Of a stretch of 64,000 bases of DNA, positions 1 through 8,978 are shown in pieces. The translations under genes and the position numbers were made by a program. How positions within the stretch are numbered: position 1 is the first letter of the stretch; each line of letters opens with the position of its first letter. Source of the DNA: RUG100 sp963542695. GTDB taxonomy: Bacteria > Bacillota > Clostridia > Peptostreptococcales > Anaerovoracaceae. Below the pieces are notes generated by a model. It ran no database searches and was not told the origin of the DNA. It saw nothing but the letters and a program-made list of their open reading frames with translations. The stretch is from positions 54,550 through 118,549 of the forward strand of contig CAUTYX010000004.1 in assembly GCA_963542695.1 (NCBI GenBank). Direction: 5' to 3'.

Positions 1-986
1 CATTGATGAAGGACCTGAAAGAGCCGGGAGATTCTTTTGTTGCAGCCAAAGGCGGTAAAGGCGGGAAGGGAAACGTACATTACAAGAGTTCTGTGCGCCA
101 AGCCCCTAACTTTGCCGAAGCCGGCGAGGAAGCAAAAGAACGTGCCGTTATTTTGGAATTGAAGTCCATTGCAGACGTGGGATTAGTGGGTTTTCCGAAT
201 GTTGGAAAGTCAACCCTGCTTTCTGTTTGCACCAAGGCAAATCCAAAGATTGCCAACTACCACTTTACCACCATTGCACCAAACCTGGGGGTGGTGGAAG
301 TTTCCAATACGGATTTTGTTATGGCCGATATTGCCGGCATTATTGAAGGAGCTTCCGAAGGCGCCGGCATGGGATTTTACTTCCTGAAACACATTGAACG
401 GACTCGTGTTCTCATTCATGTGGTGGATGTTTCCGGCAGCGAAGGTCGTAATCCCATAGAAGATTTTGATAAAATCAATGCTGAGCTGGAAAAGTATTCG
501 CCTGCTGTGGCCAGAAAACCACAGATTGTGGCGGCAAACAAAATTGACATTTGCGATGTGGATGATCCTTTATACTTGGAATTTAAAGAGTATGTGGAAG
601 GCAAAGGCTACCGGGTATTCCCTATTTCAGCACCTATTAATATGGGAGTCAAAGAGTTGATGCAGGCGGCTGCAAAACTGCTGGCTGAAACAGAATTGGA
701 AGACGATGATTTTGTGGAAACCTTCGATTTTGAAAAAGAAGATCAGGATCCGGATTTCCGTAAAATCCACGTGGGAAGAGGCCAAGACGGGGTCTATACA
801 TTGTCGGGAAAGCAGCTGAAAAAGATCTTTGATTCCACCAACTTTAACGATATGGGATCGCTGCGGTATTTGTACAAATACATTGAACGCAGTGGCGCCA
901 TGAAACAGCTTCGTAAAATCGGTCTGGAAGAAGGAGATACCATCCGTATATTTGACTTTGAGTTTGAATACATTGATGAGTACTAA
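1..986 (+). CDS. obgE: GTPase ObgE/CgtA, 5'-truncated by the window edge
   Basis: Ribosome-associated Obg-family GTPase that acts in 50S subunit maturation and stress control. The visible part (about 327 residues, reading frame from base 3) begins inside the glycine-rich Obg fold (KGGKGGKGN). It then carries the whole G domain: P-loop GFPNVGKS at residues 63-70, DIAGIIEGA as G3 near 109, NKID as G4 near 179. The C-terminal Obg OCT domain ends at FEFEY. Family members are usually about 425-430 residues, so roughly 100 N-terminal residues lie outside the window. No start codon should be assigned here; the TTG/ATG codons near base 3 are internal. The HD-domain gene follows after 15 bases, probably in the same operon. 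Confidence 0.95.
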   Translation, partial: LMKDLKEPGDSFVAAKGGKGGKGNVHYKSSVRQAPNFAEAGEEAKERAVILELKSIADVGLVGFPNVGKSTLLSVCTKANPKIANYHFTTIAPNLGVVEVSNTDFVMADIAGIIEGASEGAGMGFYFLKHIERTRVLIHVVDVSGSEGRNPIEDFDKINAELEKYSPAVARKPQIVAANKIDICDVDDPLYLEFKEYVEGKGYRVFPISAPINMGVKELMQAAAKLLAETELEDDDFVETFDFEKEDQDPDFRKIHVGRGQDGVYTLSGKQLKKIFDSTNFNDMGSLRYLYKYIERSGAMKQLRKIGLEEGDTIRIFDFEFEYIDEY

Positions 987-1001
987 TGGATAACAATCGC
1001 T

Positions 1002-1580
1002 ATGAAGATACAATATCCGGATAACAAAGAGTGTTTGTCCATATTGCAAGAATACGGAACACCATCACACGTCATTGGTCACTGTAAAGCGGTATCCATG
1101 GTGGCTGTTGCCGTTGCCAAAGCCTTAAATCAGCATGGCTTTTCCTTTGATGTGGAGGTAATTCGCTTTGCCGGTATGCTCCATGACATTGCCAGAAAGA
1201 GCGAAGACCATCACATTGTGGGAGCCGAATATTTGCGGCAGCTGGGTTATGAGCAGGCGGCGATGATTGTTCGCGCCCATATGAAACATCCCATCGTGAA
1301 AAATATTTACGATTCCACGGAGACGGACATTATGTGTCTAGGCGATCGTACCGTTTTAGAAAGTCAGTATGTGGGCATTGATCTTCGTATGGAATATATT
1401 ATTAACAAAGCGCGCAAATTTGTTGATGGCGATATTTCCAAGGTGGAAGCCTCCATTCGTAAAAATTTTCAGCAGCTAAAAGATTACGTTGCTTCCATCG
1501 AGAATATTATCGGTATGCCTATGGACCGGCTGGTTGCCAATGCACAGCAGGAGGCAGAAAAAGCGGAAATTACTGTTTAG
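1002..1580 (+). CDS. HD-domain (HDIG-type) phosphohydrolase
   Basis: A 192-residue soluble protein with an HD metal-dependent phosphohydrolase fold. Candidate metal ligands are H27 (GHCKA), the H61-D62 doublet (MLHDIAR), the HH pair at 70-71 and H93. It is related to the YqeK-like HD proteins that often sit beside obgE and nadD in Firmicutes, but the N-terminal EYGTPSHVIGHC pattern is that of a broader HDIG family, so the YqeK substrate (diadenosine tetraphosphate) is not assigned. No nadD or yhbY is seen between it and obgE. The start is ATG at 1002, with only a weak ribosome site. Confidence 0.8.
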   Translation: MKIQYPDNKECLSILQEYGTPSHVIGHCKAVSMVAVAVAKALNQHGFSFDVEVIRFAGMLHDIARKSEDHHIVGAEYLRQLGYEQAAMIVRAHMKHPIVKNIYDSTETDIMCLGDRTVLESQYVGIDLRMEYIINKARKFVDGDISKVEASIRKNFQQLKDYVASIENIIGMPMDRLVANAQQEAEKAEITV

Positions 1581-1618
1581 TAATACAAAAATGTTGTAAA
1601 TACATATACGTGTGAAAC

Positions 1619-3499
1619 ATGAATAGAAACGAAATACACAAGCGGCTTTCGCATCTTCTCATGAAGGTCGAAAAGCCGGGTCGCTACATTGGCGGCGAAT
1701 TTAATCAAGTATACAAAGAGCCGGACCTGACACCTGTCAGGTTTGCTTTTGCCTTTGCCGATTTATATGAAATTGGTATGAGTTACGTAGGGCTGCAGAT
1801 TATCTATAACCTGTTAAACCAGGAAGAAGGCATTGCCTGCGAGCGTGTTTTTGCACCGGGAAAAGATATGGAAGAGCTGATGCGACAGGAAAATGTACCT
1901 CTTTTTACCCTGGAGACAACCAGCGATATTAAGGAGTTTGATTTCTTTGCCTTTACTCTGCAATATGAAATGGCCTATACCAATATCCTAAACATGTTGG
2001 ATTTGGCAGAAATTCCTTTTCATAGCGAAGATCGTGGCGAAGAGTACCCTATTATTTGTGGTGGTGGTCCTTGTGCCTACAACCCGGAGCCGTTGGCGCC
2101 ATTCTTTGATCTGTTTATGATTGGCGATGGGGAAGACATCTTGCCGCAGCTTTGTCATTTGAAAAAAGAAACCTCCGGCAAGCGAGAGTTTTTGGAAAAA
2201 GCGGCAACCCTGCGAGGGGTTTATGTGCCTGCATTTTACGATGTAACATACAACGACGATGGCACTGTCAAGGCGTATACAAAAAACTTTCAAGGAGCAC
2301 CGGATGTAGTAACACGGCAAATCGTAAGTAATTTGGAAGAAGCTGCTTTTCCGGAAGAACCTTTGGTTCCTCTCATTGAAACGACCCAAGACCGGGCCGT
2401 CGTAGAAACCTTTAGGGGCTGTACCCGTGGTTGTCGCTTTTGCCAGGCCGGCATGATATATCGTCCAATTAGGGAAAGGACGGCAGGGAAAGTCAATCAA
2501 CTAGCCACAGCCCAACTTGCAAACACCGGTCACGAAGAATTGTCACTTCTTAGTTTGTCCACATCGGATCACTCTCAGTTTAAGGAGATGGCCGTGGGGC
2601 TTCTTGAAACTTGCAGCGCCAGGGATATTTCCCTGTCTTTGCCCAGTTTGCGGCTGGATTCCTTTAGTTTTGATGTGCTGAATGAAATTCAAAAGTATAA
2701 GAAAAGCGGGCTGACCTTTGCACCGGAGGCCGGCACCCAAAGAATGCGGGATGTTATTAACAAGAACATTACCGAAGATGATATTTACAGTGCTATGAGG
2801 CAGGCTATTGAGCTTGGCTGGAAAAAGATAAAACTGTATTTTATGATGGGCCTGCCGGGAGAAACTCTGGAGGATTTGGCCGGTATTGCGGACATTGCTA
2901 AAAAAATCATGGATATAAATTATGAGGTAAATGGTCGAAAAGGTGGGCGTTTTACCGTTACAGTCAGCGTTTCCAATTTTGTACCAAAGCCCTTTACGCC
3001 GTTTCAATGGGTGTCTCAGGATCGGGATTTTTACGAAAAGCACAATCTCCTTCGGGAGCAGCTAAAGAAAATCAAGGGGGTACAATTCCACTATCACGAC
3101 AGCCCTGTCAGTACTTTGGAGGCTATCTTTGCCCGTGGAGACCGCAGGACCGCTAATTTGCTGGAAACAGCCGTAAGGAAAGGATGCACCTTTGATAGCT
3201 GGAGTGAGCAGTTTAAGTGGGATTTATGGCAGGAAGCCATAGTGGAAACCGGTACAGATGTTGCTTTTTATACTACACGACAACGATCTCTTACAGAAGT
3301 TTTCCCCTGGGATATCATTAACTGTGGTGTTACCAAGGAATATTTTAAGAGAGAATACCAAAAGGCCATGGATGCCGTTACAACACCGGATTGCCGGGAA
3401 GGGTGTACAGGTTGTGGCATGAATCGATATACCGTCTGTCAGTTTGATGGCATCAATAAAAAGAAACGGGAAAAGGAGATTGGTTGTGAGTGTATATGA
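1619..3499 (+). CDS. B12-binding-type radical SAM protein, TIGR03960 family
   Basis: A 626-residue radical SAM enzyme of the TIGR03960 family. The Cx3Cx2C cluster motif lies in RGCTRGCRFCQAG (C268, C272, C275), downstream of an N-terminal cobalamin-binding-like domain (ICGGGPCAYNPEP region). A Cys-rich tail (CREGCTGCG) is near the end. The gene pair TIGR03960-TIGR03936 is widely conserved in Clostridia beside obgE/rplU/rpmA/rng; the reaction is not established. It overlaps the partner gene by 14 bases, which implies translational coupling. No good ribosome site is visible before ATG 1619, so the start is less certain than the rest. Confidence 0.88.
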   Translation: MNRNEIHKRLSHLLMKVEKPGRYIGGEFNQVYKEPDLTPVRFAFAFADLYEIGMSYVGLQIIYNLLNQEEGIACERVFAPGKDMEELMRQENVPLFTLETTSDIKEFDFFAFTLQYEMAYTNILNMLDLAEIPFHSEDRGEEYPIICGGGPCAYNPEPLAPFFDLFMIGDGEDILPQLCHLKKETSGKREFLEKAATLRGVYVPAFYDVTYNDDGTVKAYTKNFQGAPDVVTRQIVSNLEEAAFPEEPLVPLIETTQDRAVVETFRGCTRGCRFCQAGMIYRPIRERTAGKVNQLATAQLANTGHEELSLLSLSTSDHSQFKEMAVGLLETCSARDISLSLPSLRLDSFSFDVLNEIQKYKKSGLTFAPEAGTQRMRDVINKNITEDDIYSAMRQAIELGWKKIKLYFMMGLPGETLEDLAGIADIAKKIMDINYEVNGRKGGRFTVTVSVSNFVPKPFTPFQWVSQDRDFYEKHNLLREQLKKIKGVQFHYHDSPVSTLEAIFARGDRRTANLLETAVRKGCTFDSWSEQFKWDLWQEAIVETGTDVAFYTTRQRSLTEVFPWDIINCGVTKEYFKREYQKAMDAVTTPDCREGCTGCGMNRYTVCQFDGINKKKREKEIGCECI

Positions 3500-4181
3500 G
3501 ATTCAATTTTCCAAAGAAGGCCGGCTAAAATATATTTCTCATCTGGATATGATGCGGCTTTTTCGCCGTGCCTTTAAACGTGCAGGGTTGGATTTGGTGT
3601 ATTCCAACGGTTTCAATCCGCATCCTAAAATCAGCTTGGCGGTACCTTTACCGCTAGGGTTTACTTCTGTTGCGGAAATGATGGATGTAGAGACCATCGC
3701 GGATTATGCACCGGAAGTTTTACAAGAAAAGCTGCAAGAGAAAATGCCTCAAGGAATCGGCATTATCAACTGTATTCGCGCTGACCGACAGCATAAGAAA
3801 AATTTGGCGGCCCGGTGCACCAAAGCCAAATACGCTATTTCTTTGGAGGGTGAGAAACCACTGGATACATTGATTTCTCCGGAAGATGGTTCCCGGTTTC
3901 TTGCTCTTGATGAGATACTTATTGAAAAATGGCAAAAAAAGAAAAAATCGTATCGCCAGATTAATGTCCGCCATATGATTCATCAGTTTACGTTAGTTCC
4001 TGTGGCGAACGGAGATGGATCAGTTTACTGTAATGTATTCATATCTACCGTTTTAGATGCCGGAAGCCAGTCCAACCTGAATCCGCAACTGCTGATTGAT
4101 GCATTTCTTGCTTGGAAAGGTCTTGACGAAAAAAACATAAACGTTGAAATTCAGAGACAAAATCTATATTTTGAAGAATAA
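3486..4181 (+). CDS. TIGR03936 family radical SAM-associated protein (DUF2344)
   Basis: A 231-residue protein starting VSVYEIQFSKEGRLKYISH, the typical opening of the DUF2344/TIGR03936 family, which is always paired with or fused to TIGR03960 radical SAM proteins. GTG at 3486 is preferred because AAGGAG lies 7 bases upstream (3473-3478); an ATG-initiated extension to 3444 would sit wholly inside the upstream gene. The function is unknown but presumably shares a pathway with the upstream radical SAM protein. In many relatives rng follows; here a ComEA-like gene does. Confidence 0.85.
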   Translation: MSVYEIQFSKEGRLKYISHLDMMRLFRRAFKRAGLDLVYSNGFNPHPKISLAVPLPLGFTSVAEMMDVETIADYAPEVLQEKLQEKMPQGIGIINCIRADRQHKKNLAARCTKAKYAISLEGEKPLDTLISPEDGSRFLALDEILIEKWQKKKKSYRQINVRHMIHQFTLVPVANGDGSVYCNVFISTVLDAGSQSNLNPQLLIDAFLAWKGLDEKNINVEIQRQNLYFEE

Positions 4182-4213
4182 AAGAAGTAACAAGTTTTTG
4201 AAATTGGTAAAAT

Positions 4214-4243
4214 TTGACATTTCGTCTTCCTTCCCGTTATGAT
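4214..4243 (+). promoter_or_regulatory. sigma-70 type promoter for the comEA-like gene
   Basis: TTGACA at 4214-4219, an 18-base spacer and TATGAT at 4238-4243. It lies 29 bases before the GTG start at 4272. Because the -10 box overlaps the ATG at 4239, translation cannot sensibly begin there. Confidence 0.7.
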
Positions 4244-4271
4244 AGTACCAAAGGGAAGGGAGGCGTTTTTT

Positions 4272-4961
4272 GTGAATGTGAATAAGATTAGAGAGTATAT
4301 GCTGGAAAATAAAACCAAAACGGCAAAAATAGGAGTGATTGCCATAGTCCTTTTAGCTGCTGTATTGGTATTTTTCTTTCAGACCGGCAACGTGGAGCCT
4401 ATTCCGGTGAAAGGAGATCAGGTTACGGCATCGCAGTCTGTTTCTAAAAATGATGGTTCTGCCGCAGAGACAGATGGAAAAGGAACATCGGAAAAAGATT
4501 CATCCCAAAAGGATAGTGATACGGTGGTTGTGGATATTGACGGTCAGGTGGTGGCACCACAAGTTGTTGAATTGCCAAAGAAAAGCCGGATTTCCGATGC
4601 CATTTATGCTGCCGGTGGTCTAACAAAGAAAGCGGATGTTTCTACTATAAATCGGGCAAAAATTTTAACCGATGGAGAAAAGATATATATTCCTGCCAAA
4701 GGAGAGCAGATAGATGGTACCCGGCAAGGTGAGGAAACAACCGGCAACAGTAATGATGCATCCGGTAGCAATGGGAAAATCAACATCAATACAGCCTCCG
4801 GCAGCCAACTACAGGAAATTACCGGTGTAGGACCGGCTACGGCAGAAAAAATTATTTCCTATCGGCAAAAGACACTATTTAAAAATATTGAAGAATTAAA
4901 AAATGTCAACGGCATTGGTGATAAGACTTTTGAAAAGATGAAAGAGCAGGTGACCATATAG
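4272..4961 (+). CDS. comEA: ComEA family DNA-binding protein (SLBB plus helix-hairpin-helix)
   Basis: A 229-residue membrane-anchored protein. One N-terminal membrane helix (about 19-36) is followed by a Ser/Lys/Asp-rich linker. Next come an SLBB domain (VVVDIDGQVVAPQVVEL ... KIYIPAKGE) and a C-terminal HhH domain (KININTASGSQLQEITGVGP ... VNGIGDKTF). This is the ComEA architecture: a double-stranded DNA receptor on the outer face of the membrane for natural transformation. GTG 4272 is chosen because GGGAGG at 4258-4263 is 8 bases upstream. No comEC or comEB is in the window, so competence is suggested but not shown. Confidence 0.85.
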   Translation: MNVNKIREYMLENKTKTAKIGVIAIVLLAAVLVFFFQTGNVEPIPVKGDQVTASQSVSKNDGSAAETDGKGTSEKDSSQKDSDTVVVDIDGQVVAPQVVELPKKSRISDAIYAAGGLTKKADVSTINRAKILTDGEKIYIPAKGEQIDGTRQGEETTGNSNDASGSNGKININTASGSQLQEITGVGPATAEKIISYRQKTLFKNIEELKNVNGIGDKTFEKMKEQVTI

Positions 4962-4971
4962 GGATATTTTG

Positions 4972-5001
4972 TTGACAATTGGGCGTTTTCACATATATGA
5001 T
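4972..5001 (+). promoter_or_regulatory. sigma-70 type promoter for the DUF896 gene
   Basis: TTGACA at 4972-4977, an 18-base spacer and TATGAT at 4996-5001, 45 bases before the ATG at 5047. Layout and -10 context (TATGATAGTA) match the promoter before the comEA-like gene. Confidence 0.7.
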
Positions 5002-5046
5002 AGTAGTTAGCCGCTTTTTTCGGCCGGAGGTATAAAGGAGTATCGT

Positions 5047-5268
5047 ATGATTACCAAGGAAAAAATCGCCCGTATCAACCAGCTTGCTGCAAAGAAAAAA
5101 AGTGAGGAAGGGTTGACTGCTGCGGAAGAAAAGGAACGCAAACAATTGCACAAGGAATACATTGCTTCTATTCGCAGCAACGTGAAAGATCAGCTGAAAA
5201 GAGTCAAGTTTGTAGAAGATTTAACCGAAGAAGAAAAACAGAAATATTTGCAAAAGGATAAACAGTAA
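5047..5268 (+). CDS. DUF896 domain-containing protein (YnzC family)
   Basis: A 73-residue, highly charged helical protein of the DUF896/YnzC family (ITKEKIARINQLAAKKKSEE ... KEYIASIRSNVKDQL). Family members are 60-80 residues, so this is full length. YnzC of Bacillus subtilis lies in the SOS-induced yneA-yneB-ynzC operon, but the family's role is unknown. AAAGGAG stands just upstream of ATG 5047. It has its own promoter and is followed by nifS after 74 bases. Confidence 0.9.
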   Translation: MITKEKIARINQLAAKKKSEEGLTAAEEKERKQLHKEYIASIRSNVKDQLKRVKFVEDLTEEEKQKYLQKDKQ

Positions 5269-5342
5269 CTTGGTGTTTCATATTTATATACAGGTGGTAT
5301 AACATCGTTAGATTAGAAAACACAAAGGAGTTTATATATAGT

Positions 5343-6515
5343 ATGAAGCAGATATATCTAGATTATGCAGCTACAACACCGGTAAAAGACGAAGTTCTTC
5401 AGGAAATGATGCCGTATTTTACCAAACAATATGGAAATCCTTCCAGCTTGTACGACATAGGTGCTGCATCAAAAGAAGCCATCGACAAGGCTAGAGGACA
5501 GGTGGCCAGTCTTATAAATAGTAATCCTTCCGAAATATTTTTCACTTCCGGAGGAACAGAAAGTGACAACTGGACACTCTTTGGTGTTACCGATGCACTA
5601 AAGAAAAAAGGAAACCATATTATTACAACGGAAATTGAACACCATGCCATTTTGCATTCTTGCAAATATTTGGAAAGCCACGGTATCGATGTAACCTATT
5701 TACCGGTTGATAAAGAAGGCTTTGTTCGTTCTGAAGATTTGGAAGCAGCCATCACCGACAAAACAGTTCTTGTTTCCATTATGTATATCAATAACGAAGT
5801 TGGCACTATGGAGCCGATTAAGGAACTGGCAGCCATCGCTCACAAACATGGTGTTTTGTTTCACACTGATGCGGTGCAGGCGGTTGGCAATGTGCCTTGC
5901 GATGTAAAAGAGTTGGATGTTGACTTTTTGTCCATATCTTCCCACAAGATTTACGGTCCAAAGGGAGTCGGTGCACTCTATATTAAGAAAGGTTCCAAGA
6001 TTAGCACGTATCTTCACGGCGGTGCCCAGGAAAATAAACATCGTGCCGGTACTGAAAATTTACCGGGGATTGTTGGGTTTGGAAAAGCAGCCTCTATGGC
6101 GCAGGAACATTTCCGGAATCATGTAGAGCATCTTAGCACACTTCGGAACCATTTTATCGATCGGATAACCAATGAGGTGGAGGATGTCTTTGTCAATGGA
6201 TCCATGGAAGCACGTCATCCGGGCAATGCCAGCATCACCTTTGAATATATTGAAGGGGAATCAATTCTTCTGTTGCTGAACCAGCTGGAAGTATATGTTT
6301 CTACCGGTTCTGCCTGCAGCAGTGCCAGCTTGACCCCCAGTCACGTGTTAACGGCTCTGGGTGTGCCTTGGGAGATGATTCACGGCACGGTTCGTTTCTC
6401 CTTTGGGGATATGACAACTATGGAAGATGTTGATTTCGTTGTTGATAATTTGAAAGAAATTGTTGCCAAACTAAGAGAAATCTCAGCTGTCAACAGTAAG
6501 GAAGGATGGAAATAA
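5343..6515 (+). CDS. nifS: cysteine desulfurase, NifS/IscS type
   Basis: A 390-residue PLP enzyme that takes sulfur from cysteine for Fe-S cluster assembly. It shows the N-terminal IYLDYAATTPV motif, EHH at 99-101, the PLP lysine K202 in SSHKIYGPKG, and the persulfide cysteine C325 in STGSACSSAS. It is directly followed by the NifU-like scaffold gene after 2 bases, the usual clostridial nifS-nifU pair. AAAGGAG precedes ATG 5343. No iscR regulator or mnmA is present in the window. The symbol is family level; it does not imply nitrogen fixation. Confidence 0.93.
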   Translation: MKQIYLDYAATTPVKDEVLQEMMPYFTKQYGNPSSLYDIGAASKEAIDKARGQVASLINSNPSEIFFTSGGTESDNWTLFGVTDALKKKGNHIITTEIEHHAILHSCKYLESHGIDVTYLPVDKEGFVRSEDLEAAITDKTVLVSIMYINNEVGTMEPIKELAAIAHKHGVLFHTDAVQAVGNVPCDVKELDVDFLSISSHKIYGPKGVGALYIKKGSKISTYLHGGAQENKHRAGTENLPGIVGFGKAASMAQEHFRNHVEHLSTLRNHFIDRITNEVEDVFVNGSMEARHPGNASITFEYIEGESILLLLNQLEVYVSTGSACSSASLTPSHVLTALGVPWEMIHGTVRFSFGDMTTMEDVDFVVDNLKEIVAKLREISAVNSKEGWK

Positions 6516-6517
6516 CA

Positions 6518-6976
6518 ATGGCAATGTATAATGATAAAGTAATGGATCACTTCATGAATCCACATAATGTAGGGGAAATTGAAAACGCTGACGGAGAAGG
6601 CATCTATGGAAGCCCGGTCTGTGGCGATATGATGAAAATGACAATCAATGTAGATGAAAACGATATTATCACCGACTGCAAATTCAAGACCTTTGGTTGT
6701 GGTAGTGCTATCGCCAGCTCTTCTGTTGCTACGGATATGATTATTGGCATGACAGTAGACGAAGCATTGGCTCTCACCAACAAACAGATTATTGATGAGT
6801 TGGGTGGATTGCCGGCAGTAAAAGTACACTGCAGCGTTTTGGCTGACCAAGCCATTAAATCTGCCATTTACGATTACGCACAGAAAACAGGCAAAACCTA
6901 CAAAGGCTTGGAAGGATTCGATCCAAACGCCGAAGAAGATGATCATGGCGAAGAAATGGATCACGAAAGAATCTAG
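6518..6976 (+). CDS. nifU: Fe-S cluster assembly scaffold, NifU/IscU N-terminal type
   Basis: A 152-residue IscU-like scaffold on which the [2Fe-2S] cluster is built with NifS. Cluster ligands C35 (PVCGDMM, with D37), C61 (FGCGSA) and about C104 (VKVHCSV) are all present. The start is taken as ATG 6518 (MAMYNDKVMDHFMNP), 2 bases after the nifS stop with AAGGAAGG upstream; ATG 6524 would also fit, and ATG 6506 overlaps the ribosome site. The His/Asp/Glu-rich tail (EEDDHGEEMDHERI) extends past the usual fold. A terminator follows at 7037. Confidence 0.92.
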   Translation: MAMYNDKVMDHFMNPHNVGEIENADGEGIYGSPVCGDMMKMTINVDENDIITDCKFKTFGCGSAIASSSVATDMIIGMTVDEALALTNKQIIDELGGLPAVKVHCSVLADQAIKSAIYDYAQKTGKTYKGLEGFDPNAEEDDHGEEMDHERI

Positions 6977-7036
6977 GTTTATTTAATGAGACAATCAGAT
7001 TAAATAGATTCTGCGACAAATCCCTATGTTGAATCA

Positions 7037-7066
7037 CCTCTGCTCTTATGGAGCAGGGGTTTTCTG
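7037..7066 (+). terminator. rho-independent terminator after nifS-nifU
   Basis: CCTCTGCTC (7037-7045), loop TTATG, then GAGCAGGGG (7051-7059), followed by TTTT. The stem has 9 pairs with one G-T pair. It separates nifSU from the two-component system that follows. Confidence 0.8.
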
Positions 7067-7184
7067 TTTCAAGGGAAAGTTAAATGGAAATCAAGCGATT
7101 ATAAAAAGAACAAAATTTGTGCTATACTCTACTAGAAAATTATTGCAATCAGATATATTTGGGATAGGACAACATAGGGTAGTA

Positions 7185-7886
7185 ATGAAAATTTTACTTG
7201 TAGAAGACGATAATACCATCGTAAGAGTATTAACCGGTGAGTTAGAAAAGTGGGGATATGAGGTTTTATCTATAAAGGATTTTAACAGCGTTACAGAAGC
7301 TTTTCGGGAATACAAACCGCAACTGGTATTGCTGGATATTGTGCTTCCTGCATACAATGGGTATTACTGGAGCCAGGAAATCAGAAAAATATCCACTGTA
7401 CCCATTATGTTTATTTCTTCTAAATCAGAAAATATTGATATTGTAATGGCTATGCAGTTTGGCGGTGATGATTATATTACAAAACCACTAAATATGGATG
7501 TGCTGGTGGCAAAAATTCAGGCATTGTTACGGAGAAGTTACAATTTTACTAATGAAATTGAATACCTGAAATTTGACAAAGTACAACTCTATCTTTCTGA
7601 TAATAAAATCGAAAACAATGGTAAGATAGCAGAGCTTACGAAAACCGAATTATTGATTTTAGAATCTTTGTTTAAAAAGCAAGGTGCAGTTGCAAAACAT
7701 GAAGAAATTATGGATCGTTGTTGGCAAAGTGATAATTTTATTGATGATAACACTTTAGCTGTAAATATGTCACGGCTACGGAAAAAACTTCACCAAATTG
7801 ACTTGAAGGAATTTATTAAAACGAAAAAAGGAATTGGATATTACTTAGAAGAGCAACAGAAATCTGAAATGACGAAAGAAATATGA
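7185..7886 (+). CDS. response regulator, OmpR/BceR type
   Basis: A 233-residue response regulator. The receiver domain (about 1-115) has the acidic pair in LLVEDDN, the phospho-accepting Asp in VLLDIVLP and the Lys in YITKPL. A winged-helix DNA-binding domain of the OmpR class follows (LTKTELLILESLF ... NMSRLRKKL ... KGIGYYL). The sequence is closest to regulators of Bce-type peptide-antibiotic modules. ATG 7185 opens with the canonical MKILLVEDD; the open frame upstream has no receiver sequence. It overlaps the kinase gene by 4 bases (ATGA). It probably activates the transporter genes 1.1 kb downstream. Confidence 0.88.
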   Translation: MKILLVEDDNTIVRVLTGELEKWGYEVLSIKDFNSVTEAFREYKPQLVLLDIVLPAYNGYYWSQEIRKISTVPIMFISSKSENIDIVMAMQFGGDDYITKPLNMDVLVAKIQALLRRSYNFTNEIEYLKFDKVQLYLSDNKIENNGKIAELTKTELLILESLFKKQGAVAKHEEIMDRCWQSDNFIDDNTLAVNMSRLRKKLHQIDLKEFIKTKKGIGYYLEEQQKSEMTKEI

Positions 7887-8869
7887 GAGAAAAAGAAATC
7901 AATGAGAATGGCAATCGTAGGGAAAACAAAAGAAATAGAGACTTATTGATACAATATTTGAGGCGAATTGGTGGTGTTCTTTGTGTTGGAATTTTCTCTA
8001 TTGGGATATTTGGTTTAGTTTTTGTTCTTGGAAACCTTGATGCTAGGTATTTTGCAATGGGTGCTGAGGCAATATTGCTGATTCTGATAATTTATGCTAT
8101 TGTTTTTTTCTTTGTTTATAAAAAACAGAAAACAATAGGAGAACAACTACATATGCTTCAGAAAGAAAATGAAGAGCTTCGAGAAACATCTATAGAAGAA
8201 AGAAAAGACCTTCAAGAGTATTTTTTAACGTGGGTACACCAAATAAAAACGCCTATTACGGCTGCCCAGCTACTATTAACAGAATTGGAATCATCGAATC
8301 AAGAGTCTGATGATTATAATATAAGAGAAAAAAATCTGGAGGAATTAAAGAAAGAACTGTTATATATTGATGATTATGCAGGTATGGCACTAAATTACTT
8401 GAAACTGATTAATCATCAGCGGGATATGGATGTTTTACCGGTAACATTAGACAAAATTTTACGACCGATTATAAAAAAATATGCCAGGCTGTTTATTAGT
8501 AATCGTATAACCTTAGAGTATGAAAGCTTGGAAACTACAGTTATTACAGATGCAAAATGGCTTTCTGTGCTGGTAGAACAAATTATTTCTAATGCAATTA
8601 AATACACAAAAAATGGAACTGTAAGCATATATTTTGAGGAAACTACACGATCTTTGGTTATTGAAGATACAGGTGTGGGAATACGAGCAGAAGACATTCC
8701 TAAAATATTCGACAAGGGATATTCCGGTTTTAATGGTCGACTAAATGAAAAAGCCAGTGGTATTGGGTTATATTTAGCAAGAGAAATTGCAAAAAAGCTT
8801 TCGATTACTATTTCTGTTGAATCTCAAATAGGGAAAGGAAGTCTGTTTTTTCTTTCCTTTAACCAATGA
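7883..8869 (+). CDS. intramembrane-sensing histidine kinase, BceS type
   Basis: A 328-residue sensor kinase. Two membrane helices (about 30-50 and 60-80) are joined by a very short outer loop of roughly ten residues, so it has no sensor domain of its own. The H-box is WVHQIKTPI with H119. The ATPase domain has the N box EQIISNAIKYT, G1 EDTGVGI, the F box IFDKGYSG and G2 ASGIGLYL. In Bce systems such kinases read the state of the partner transporter. It is coupled to the response regulator (ATGA overlap) and followed after 109 bases by the transporter genes. Base composition is AT-rich relative to the housekeeping genes on both sides. Confidence 0.88.
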   Translation: MREKEINENGNRRENKRNRDLLIQYLRRIGGVLCVGIFSIGIFGLVFVLGNLDARYFAMGAEAILLILIIYAIVFFFVYKKQKTIGEQLHMLQKENEELRETSIEERKDLQEYFLTWVHQIKTPITAAQLLLTELESSNQESDDYNIREKNLEELKKELLYIDDYAGMALNYLKLINHQRDMDVLPVTLDKILRPIIKKYARLFISNRITLEYESLETTVITDAKWLSVLVEQIISNAIKYTKNGTVSIYFEETTRSLVIEDTGVGIRAEDIPKIFDKGYSGFNGRLNEKASGIGLYLAREIAKKLSITISVESQIGKGSLFFLSFNQ

Positions 8870-8978
8870 ATACTATATCTTTCAAATTTGTAAGGTTGAT
8901 GGTGAAATTGTCATTTTAGATAAATGAAAGAACCTTCTTTTATTGATACCATGAATACATCAAAAGGAGGTAAACATT

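Noticed and set aside
988..1001. Short reading frame ATGGATAAC starting at the obgE stop
   Set aside because: It stops after 12 codons and overlaps the HD gene out of frame.
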